Position numbers and translations under genes: made by a program
Assembly: GCA_000696115.1 (NCBI GenBank)
Contig: JJOH01000028.1
Location: 1-64,000 of the forward strand
Length of the DNA: 64,000 bases
Origin: Streptomyces olindensis
GTDB taxonomy: Bacteria > Actinomycetota > Actinomycetes > Streptomycetales > Streptomycetaceae
Direction: 5' to 3'
Shown here: positions 59,375 to 64,000 of the stretch, one piece after another
Layout of the letters: each line of letters opens with the position of its first letter
Position numbering within the stretch: the stretch's first letter is position 1
The notes under the pieces: generated by a model
The model's input: only the letters and a program-made list of their open reading frames with translations
Database searches by the model: none
What the model was told of the DNA's origin: nothing

Positions 59375-60796
59375 CTAGGCGAGGGGCAGGCGGAGTTCGA
59401 ACAGGGCTCCGCCTGCGGGTCCCTGTCCGGCCGTCAGCGTGCCGCCGTGCCTCACGGCGACGTCCCGGGCGATGGCGAGGCCCAGTCCGGCACCGCCGTC
59501 GTCGCGGCTGCGGGCGGCGTCCAGCCGGACGAACCGCTCGAAGATCCGCTCCCGGTCGCCCTCGGGCACACCGTCCCCGTCGTCCGCCACACCGACGACG
59601 GCCCGGTCCCCCTCGCGCCGCACGCTCACGGTGACGGCCGTCCGGGCGTGCCGCTGGGCGTTGTCGAGCAGATTGGCCAGCACCCGCCCCAACTGCCCCC
59701 GCGATCCGGCCACCTCCACCGGCTCCGCGTCCACCGTCACGCCCGTCCGCCCCTCGGCCTCCTCCCGGGCCAGCCCGGCGAGGTCGACGCGCGCGTCATG
59801 GGGCCGCTCCCCCGCGTCCAGCCGGGCGAGCAGCAGCAGATCGGCGGCGAGCCGCTGGAGCCGCACGGTGTCCTCCACGGCCCCGTCGAGGTCGAGCAGT
59901 TCGGGATGGGCGGCGGCCACCTCCAGCTGCGTCCGCAGCGAGGCGATGGGGCTGCGCAGCTCGTGGGAGGCGTCGGCGACGAAGCGCCGCTGCCGCTCCA
60001 CGGACGTCTCCAGGGCGGCGAGCGTCTCGTTGGTGGTGCTGGCGAGCCGGGCGATCTCGTCGTGGGTGTCCGGCTCGGGGACGCGCCGGGCGAGGTCCTC
60101 GGACTGGGTGATCGCGGCCATCTCGCGCCGGATGCCCTCCACCGGCCGCAGGGCCCGCCGGGTGACCAGCCAGGTCACGCCCGCGACCACGCCCAGCAGC
60201 AGCGGGAATCCGATCAGCATCACGGTCAGCGCGCTCCGCACGGCCCCGTGCTCGGCGGCCAGCGGGGCACCGGCGAAGACCTTGAGGTGCCCCCGGTCAT
60301 GGGTCTCCACCTCCACGGCGGCGAACCGGTAGTCCTCCGTGTCCCCGTCGACCGTCGCCGACCCGTTCCTGAAGACGCTCTCCCCGGAGATCTCCCCCGG
60401 TTCGAGAGACGCGCCCGAGTCGCCGGAGTCATCGGCGTCGTCATCGTCGTCCCCGCGTGGCGCCGCGGCCGACGGCTGCGCCTTCACCTTCGCGCTGTCC
60501 GTACCGCTGATCCGCTGCAGGTCCTCACTGACCGCGACCAGCCGCTTGTCCTCGTCGAGGACCTGCACCGGCCCGACGTCCCCGTCCAGGCCCGACAGCT
60601 TGTCGTACGGCGTCCCGGCGGCGAGCTCGGAGGCGACCGCCCGCGCGGAGCGCTCCGCCTGCGTGCCGGCCTCGCCCATCAGATTCGACCGCAGCGACAG
60701 CAGCACGGCGGCCCCGGCCGCGACGAGCGCCACCGCGACCACGAGCGTGGCCGCCAGCGTGGCCCTCGCCCGGACGGACCCGAAGAGCCGCCTCAC
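59375..60796 (-). CDS. Sensor histidine kinase with acidic extracellular loop
   Basis: OmpR-class sensor of 473 residues. The layout is a membrane helix at about 13-36, an external domain at about 37-188, a second helix at about 190-212, HAMP at about 213-265 and then the kinase with His278 in ADASHELRSP. The N box LANLLDNAQRHA and the G box GAGLGLAIARDV are present. The external domain contains a run of acidic residues (GDDDDDADDSGDSG, about 115-128), fit for binding cations. It is coupled to the regulator (ATGA overlap). A divergent acidic PepSY protein suggests a metal- or cation-stress circuit. Confidence 0.93.
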   Translation of the reverse strand: MRRLFGSVRARATLAATLVVAVALVAAGAAVLLSLRSNLMGEAGTQAERSARAVASELAAGTPYDKLSGLDGDVGPVQVLDEDKRLVAVSEDLQRISGTDSAKVKAQPSAAAPRGDDDDDADDSGDSGASLEPGEISGESVFRNGSATVDGDTEDYRFAAVEVETHDRGHLKVFAGAPLAAEHGAVRSALTVMLIGFPLLLGVVAGVTWLVTRRALRPVEGIRREMAAITQSEDLARRVPEPDTHDEIARLASTTNETLAALETSVERQRRFVADASHELRSPIASLRTQLEVAAAHPELLDLDGAVEDTVRLQRLAADLLLLARLDAGERPHDARVDLAGLAREEAEGRTGVTVDAEPVEVAGSRGQLGRVLANLLDNAQRHARTAVTVSVRREGDRAVVGVADDGDGVPEGDRERIFERFVRLDAARSRDDGGAGLGLAIARDVAVRHGGTLTAGQGPAGGALFELRLPLA

Positions 60797-61461
60797 GGCG
60801 AGGTCTCCAGCCGGTACCCGGCACCGCGCACGGTCCGGATCAGCCCCGGGCGCAGCTTGCGCCGCAGGGTGCTGACGTACACCTCGACGATGTTCGGGTC
60901 GCCCTCGTACGCGAAGTCCCAGACGTGCTCCAGGATCTCGGACTTGGACACCACCTCGCCCGCCCGCAGCACGAGCTGCTCCAACACGGAGAACTCCTTG
61001 GCGGTGAGGGAGATCTCGTCCTCCCCGAGGAACACCCGGCGAGCGGCCGTATCCACCTTCAGGTCCCCGTGCACATGCACGGGCGAGGCCCCCGCACCCT
61101 GCCCGCGCCGCCGCAGCAGCGCCTTGATCCGAGCGACGAGCACGACGTACGAGAACGGCTTGGTCAGGTAGTCGTCCGCGCCCGTGTCGAGCCCCTCGGC
61201 CTCGTCGTACTCACCGTCCTTGGCGGTCAGCATCAGGATCGGCACCTCGTGCCCGGCGGCGCGCAGGGCGGCGCAGACCCGGTAGCCGTTGAGGCCCGGC
61301 AGCATGATGTCGAGGATCACCAGGTCGTACGCCCCCTCCGAGGCCTGGTGCAGCCCCTCCCGACCGTCGTGGACGACGTCCACGGCGTACCCCTCGGCCG
61401 TCAGGCCCCTGGCGAGCGACAGGGCCAGCCGCTTCTCGTCCTCCACGATCAACAGGCGCAT
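60793..61461 (-). CDS. OmpR-family response regulator
   Basis: Regulator of 222 residues. The receiver has acidic VEDEK at 6-10, phospho-acceptor Asp51 (LVILDIMLPG) and Lys in LTKPFSY. The C-terminal winged helix has SLTAKEFSVLEQLV and VEVYVSTLRRKL. It is first gene of the pair with the kinase. A 36-bp inverted repeat 19 bp upstream of its start lies between it and the divergent PepSY gene and is the natural binding site. Confidence 0.95.
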   Translation of the reverse strand: MRLLIVEDEKRLALSLARGLTAEGYAVDVVHDGREGLHQASEGAYDLVILDIMLPGLNGYRVCAALRAAGHEVPILMLTAKDGEYDEAEGLDTGADDYLTKPFSYVVLVARIKALLRRRGQGAGASPVHVHGDLKVDTAARRVFLGEDEISLTAKEFSVLEQLVLRAGEVVSKSEILEHVWDFAYEGDPNIVEVYVSTLRRKLRPGLIRTVRGAGYRLETSP

Positions 61462-61479
61462 GCGTAAAGAGTGGCAAAG

Positions 61480-61515
61480 GGAACCTGAAGATCCCTTCAG
61501 GGGGTTTCAGGTTCC
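61480..61515. promoter_or_regulatory. Response-regulator operator between rr and PepSY genes
   Basis: GGAACCTGAA (61480-61489) and TTCAGGTTCC (61506-61515) are exact inverted repeats with 16 bp between. An additional CCTTCAGG lies in the centre. Repeated CTTCAGG/CCTGAA half-sites are typical of OmpR-family targets, and the position serves both divergent genes. Confidence 0.75.
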
Positions 61516-61577
61516 TCTCAGCCTCCGTCCGCCAGAGTCGAAGACGTCGAAAACGAAACGACTCGGGAGGAATCCGC

Positions 61578-62231
61578 ATGAAGCGCAACATCGTGATCGC
61601 CGCTGTGACCGCCGCCGCTCTGATCGGAGGCGGTACGGCCACGGCCCTGGCGACCACGGGAGACGACACGGGCTCGGCGCGGCAGACGGCCGACACCCGG
61701 CTGTCGGGCGACGACGTCCGTGACGACCAGGACGGTGCGGACGACCGCGACGACGACGCCGCTCGGGTCTCCTCCTCCGACGTCACCGCGCCCGAGGCGA
61801 TCGCCTCCGCGCTGAAGCACACCTCGGGTACGGCCGTCTCCGCCGAGCTGGACGACGAGGACGACAGCGCCAAGGTGGTCTGGAAGGTCGATGTCCTGTC
61901 CGGCGACAACACCTGGCACAGCGTGAGCGTCGACCCGTCCAGCGGCAAGGTCCTCGGTTCGCACGCCGACGACGAGGACGACACGGCGCAGGTGCGGGCG
62001 ACCCTGAAGGGTTCCTCGGTGACGGCCGAGGAGGCCGCGAAGGCTGCCGCCGACAAGGGCGTGGTGACCTCCGTCGACCTGGACGAGGACGGCAAGAACA
62101 AGTCCTGGGAGGCCGAGACCCGCACGTCCGGCGGCGCCGAGCAGGACTGGAAGATCGACCTGAAGACGGGCAAGGTCACGGTGGACCGCTCCGACGCGCA
62201 GGACGACGACGCCGACGACGACCAGGACTGA
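61578..62231 (+). CDS. Acidic exported PepSY-domain protein
   Basis: Protein of 217 residues with a signal peptide (about 1-26, ending TALATTG). An Asp-rich linker (about 45-62, DDVRDDQDGADDRDDDAA) is followed by two PepSY-like repeats (about 66-130 and 140-205: APEAIASALKHTSGTAVSAELDDEDD; TAEEAAKAAADKGVVTSVDLDEDG). The tail is DDDADDDQD. PepSY domains inhibit proteases or act as extracellular sensors. The many Asp residues could bind divalent cations. It is divergent from the two-component genes, with their probable operator in the gap, so it is likely their main target. Confidence 0.9.
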   Translation: MKRNIVIAAVTAAALIGGGTATALATTGDDTGSARQTADTRLSGDDVRDDQDGADDRDDDAARVSSSDVTAPEAIASALKHTSGTAVSAELDDEDDSAKVVWKVDVLSGDNTWHSVSVDPSSGKVLGSHADDEDDTAQVRATLKGSSVTAEEAAKAAADKGVVTSVDLDEDGKNKSWEAETRTSGGAEQDWKIDLKTGKVTVDRSDAQDDDADDDQD

Positions 62232-62253
62232 CCACTCACTGCCCGATATCAAC

Positions 62254-62342
62254 CGCCCCGGCGTCTGTGCTGACGCCGGGGCGTTACGCAACCCGGCGCA
62301 GCGGGGTACCGCTGCGCCCACCCGTGCCGCCCCTGGCGGCAC
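62254..62342. terminator. Three consecutive hairpins after the PepSY gene
   Basis: Stem 1: CGCCCCGGCGTC with complement, 62254-62283 (12 bp, 6-nt loop). Stem 2: GGCGCAGCGG with complement, 62295-62318 (10 bp, 4-nt loop). Stem 3: GTGCCGCC with complement, 62324-62342 (8 bp, 3-nt loop). The first is the likely terminator; the others may stop meaB transcription from the other side. The remaining 62343-62470 shows nothing clear. Confidence 0.7.
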
Positions 62343-62470
62343 GCATGCCCGCAGCTGAGCGGGACGCCAGGGAGGGAGGACACCCCCGGCGCGGCCCCGA
62401 CCCACCCACCGGCGAGTAGGCGCAACACAAGCCCCCACACAGCCGCACAGGCCGCCGCAGGCCCCCCGGC

Positions 62471-63442
62471 TCAACCGCCGGAGGCAGAGGCGCTCGTCAA
62501 CCCCGCGACCAGCTCGTCCGCCGCCCGATAGGGGTCCAGTTCCCCGGCCACGATCCGCTCCGCAAGCGCCCCCAGCCGCCGGTCCCCGTGCAGGTCCCCG
62601 ATCCGCTCCCGCAGCGCCGTCACCGCGATCGTCTCGACCTCGCGCGAAGCCCGGGCCATCCGCCGTTCGGCGAGGACCCCCCGCTCCTCCATCCAGGCCC
62701 GGTGCTTCTCCAGCGCCTCGACGACCTCGTCCACGCCCTCGCCCCGCGCGGCGACCGTCTTGACGATCGGCGGGCGCCAGTCGCCCGGCCCCCGCGCCTC
62801 CCCCAGCCCCAGCATGTGGTTCAGCTCGCGGGCCGTCGCGTCGGCCCCGTCCCGGTCGGCCTTGTTCACGACGTACACGTCGCCGATCTCCAGGATCCCG
62901 GCCTTGGCCGCCTGGATCCCGTCCCCCATCCCGGGCGCGAGCAGCACCACGGACGTGTCCGCCTGCGAGGCGATCTCCACCTCGGACTGCCCGACCCCCA
63001 CCGTCTCGACGAGGATCACGTCGCAGCCGGCCGCGTCCAGCACCCGGATCGCCTGGGGCGCGGCCCACGCCAGCCCGCCCAGATGCCCCCGCGTCGCCAT
63101 CGAGCGGATGTACACGCCCGGGTCGGACGCGTGCTCCGACATCCGCACCCGGTCCCCGAGCAGCGCACCGCCGGAGAACGGGGACGACGGGTCGACGGCG
63201 AGCACGCCGACCCGCTTGCCCTGCTTGCGGTAGGCGGTGACCAGCGCCGAGGTCGACGTCGACTTGCCGACCCCGGGCGACCCGGTCAGCCCCACCACGT
63301 ACGCCCCTCCGGTCAGCGGCGCGAGCGCCGCCATGACCTCCCGGAGCTGCGGGGACGCCCCCTCCACCAGCGAGATCAGCCGGGCGACGGCCCGCGGCCG
63401 CCCCTCCCTGGCCTGGGCCACCAGCGTGGAGACGTCCTGCAT
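62471..63442 (-). CDS. meaB: MeaB, GTPase chaperone of B12-dependent acyl-CoA mutases
   Basis: G3E-family GTPase of 323 residues that loads and protects adenosylcobalamin in methylmalonyl- or isobutyryl-CoA mutase. Walker A is LTGSPGVGKST (54-62 region). The metal site is VLAVDPSSPFSGGALLGDR, ILVETVGVGQSE is switch-like, and the guanine motif is VVNKADRDG. The start is ATG 63442, 5 nt after GGAG; GTG 63445 is also possible. It lies 38 bp downstream of the thiolase gene in one operon. IcmA encoded at 43-44.7 kb is a possible client. Confidence 0.95.
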   Translation of the reverse strand: MQDVSTLVAQAREGRPRAVARLISLVEGASPQLREVMAALAPLTGGAYVVGLTGSPGVGKSTSTSALVTAYRKQGKRVGVLAVDPSSPFSGGALLGDRVRMSEHASDPGVYIRSMATRGHLGGLAWAAPQAIRVLDAAGCDVILVETVGVGQSEVEIASQADTSVVLLAPGMGDGIQAAKAGILEIGDVYVVNKADRDGADATARELNHMLGLGEARGPGDWRPPIVKTVAARGEGVDEVVEALEKHRAWMEERGVLAERRMARASREVETIAVTALRERIGDLHGDRRLGALAERIVAGELDPYRAADELVAGLTSASASGG

Positions 63443-63480
63443 CACAGCTCCGTTCGTGAAAGGGGGATCCGAAACCGCCG

Positions 63481-64000
63481 TCAGGCCTTCGGTACCCGGA
63501 CGATCAGCGCGTCACCCTGACCACCGCCACCGCACAGCGCGGCCGCGCCCACACCGCCGCCCCGCCGCTTCAGCTCCAGCGCCAGATGCAGCACGAGACG
63601 CGCACCGGACATCCCGATCGGGTGACCCAGGGCAATGGCACCACCGTTGACATTCACCTTTTCGGTGGACACCCCGAGGTCCTTCATGGACTGCACGGCG
63701 ACCGCCGCGAACGCCTCGTTGATCTCGATGAGGTCAAGGTCCTCGACGCCCAGCCCCTCCTTCTTCAGCGCGTGCTGGATCGCGTTGGACGGCTGCGACT
63801 GAAGCGAGTTGTCCGGCCCGGCCACGTTCCCGTGGGCCCCGATCTCGGCGATCCACTCCAGGCCGAGTTCCTGCGCCTTGGCCTTGCTCATCACGACCAC
63901 GGCGGCGGCACCGTCGGAGATCTGCGAGGCGGAACCGGCCGTGATCGTGCCGTCCTTGGAGAAGGCGGGGCGCAGCTTGCCGAGCGACTCAACGGTCGTG
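63481..64000 (-). CDS. Acetyl-CoA C-acetyltransferase, C-terminal part (5' end outside window)
   Basis: Thiolase, 173 residues visible, open at the right edge. The C-terminal half has the substrate loop AGSASQISDGAAAVVVM, LIEINEAFA, VNGGAIALGHPIGMSGAR with the catalytic His, and the second active Cys in ALCGGGGQGDA. It makes or cleaves acetoacetyl-CoA. With meaB downstream it belongs to short-chain acyl-CoA metabolism. The first active Cys lies outside the window. Confidence 0.95.
   Translation of the reverse strand, partial: TTVESLGKLRPAFSKDGTITAGSASQISDGAAAVVVMSKAKAQELGLEWIAEIGAHGNVAGPDNSLQSQPSNAIQHALKKEGLGVEDLDLIEINEAFAAVAVQSMKDLGVSTEKVNVNGGAIALGHPIGMSGARLVLHLALELKRRGGGVGAAALCGGGGQGDALIVRVPKA

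Overview
The window is high-GC actinobacterial DNA, almost certainly from a Streptomyces chromosome. The evidence is the extreme third-position G+C, many GTG and TTG starts, 4-bp ATGA/GTGA stop-start overlaps, the GlgE trehalose-glycogen pathway, an isobutyryl-CoA mutase large subunit, and a type II polyketide cluster of the spore-pigment (whiE) kind. From memory, the order of the housekeeping genes resembles the stretch of the S. coelicolor chromosome that runs from glgE to the thiolase/meaB pair. I saw no rRNA, tRNA, CRISPR array, transposase or integrase.

Layout. (1) 1-7279: rightward glgE (3' part only), treS, pep2 and glgB convert trehalose and maltose into alpha-glucan; GlgB has a long Lys/Ala tail at its N-terminus. 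(2) 7.4-17.7 kb: two small membrane proteins, a P450 without the usual ExxR motif, a HelR/HelD-type RNA polymerase motor with a probable small RNA beside its start, a MerR-thioredoxin pair, an Lrp regulator, an epimerase and aldo-keto reductase pair, and an MFS pump divergent from its TetR repressor with three operator-like palindromes between them. (3) 17.7-30.9 kb: the transporter dctA with a divergent CitA/CitB-type two-component pair; a sugar ABC importer whose promoter carries a DasR-like site; a quinone oxidoreductase with an altered C-terminus running into a 550-bp GC-rich repeat; gudD-gntP for glucarate with a divergent IclR regulator; and an F420/flavin PPOX protein. (4) 31-38 kb: central carbon metabolism with pfkA, pta-ackA and pyk, plus an XRE regulator. 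(5) 37.9-45.7 kb: a three-gene cell-envelope operon (DUF6230, DUF6114 and a Pro/Ser/Thr-rich protein), a YbbN-like thioredoxin, a TetR with its own palindrome, icmA with a strong palindromic operator, a DUF3817 protein and a MarR.

(6) 45.7-55.6 kb: an aromatic polyketide cluster. The leftward core is SchA/CurD-like protein, cupin, KS-alpha, KS-beta, ACP, aromatase/cyclase and TcmI-like cyclase. The rightward pair is an FAD hydroxylase and an amidohydrolase, and the leftward P450 and ABM monooxygenase lie beyond it. The amidohydrolase, P450 and second ABM gene are additions to the classical eight-gene spore-pigment set. The cluster sits between two DUF3817 genes, which suggests insertion into or relocation within a conserved neighbourhood.

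(7) 55.8-64 kb: a thiamine-binding-like protein and DUF3817, three tandem AIM24-family genes, an AbsC-like MarR regulator, a two-component system divergent from an acidic PepSY protein with a palindromic site between them, meaB (chaperone for B12 mutases, fitting icmA) and the 3' part of an acetyl-CoA acetyltransferase.

Most genes are assigned from protein motifs read directly from the translation. Operators, promoters, terminators and the small RNA are predictions from inverted repeats and hexamers seen in the sequence.
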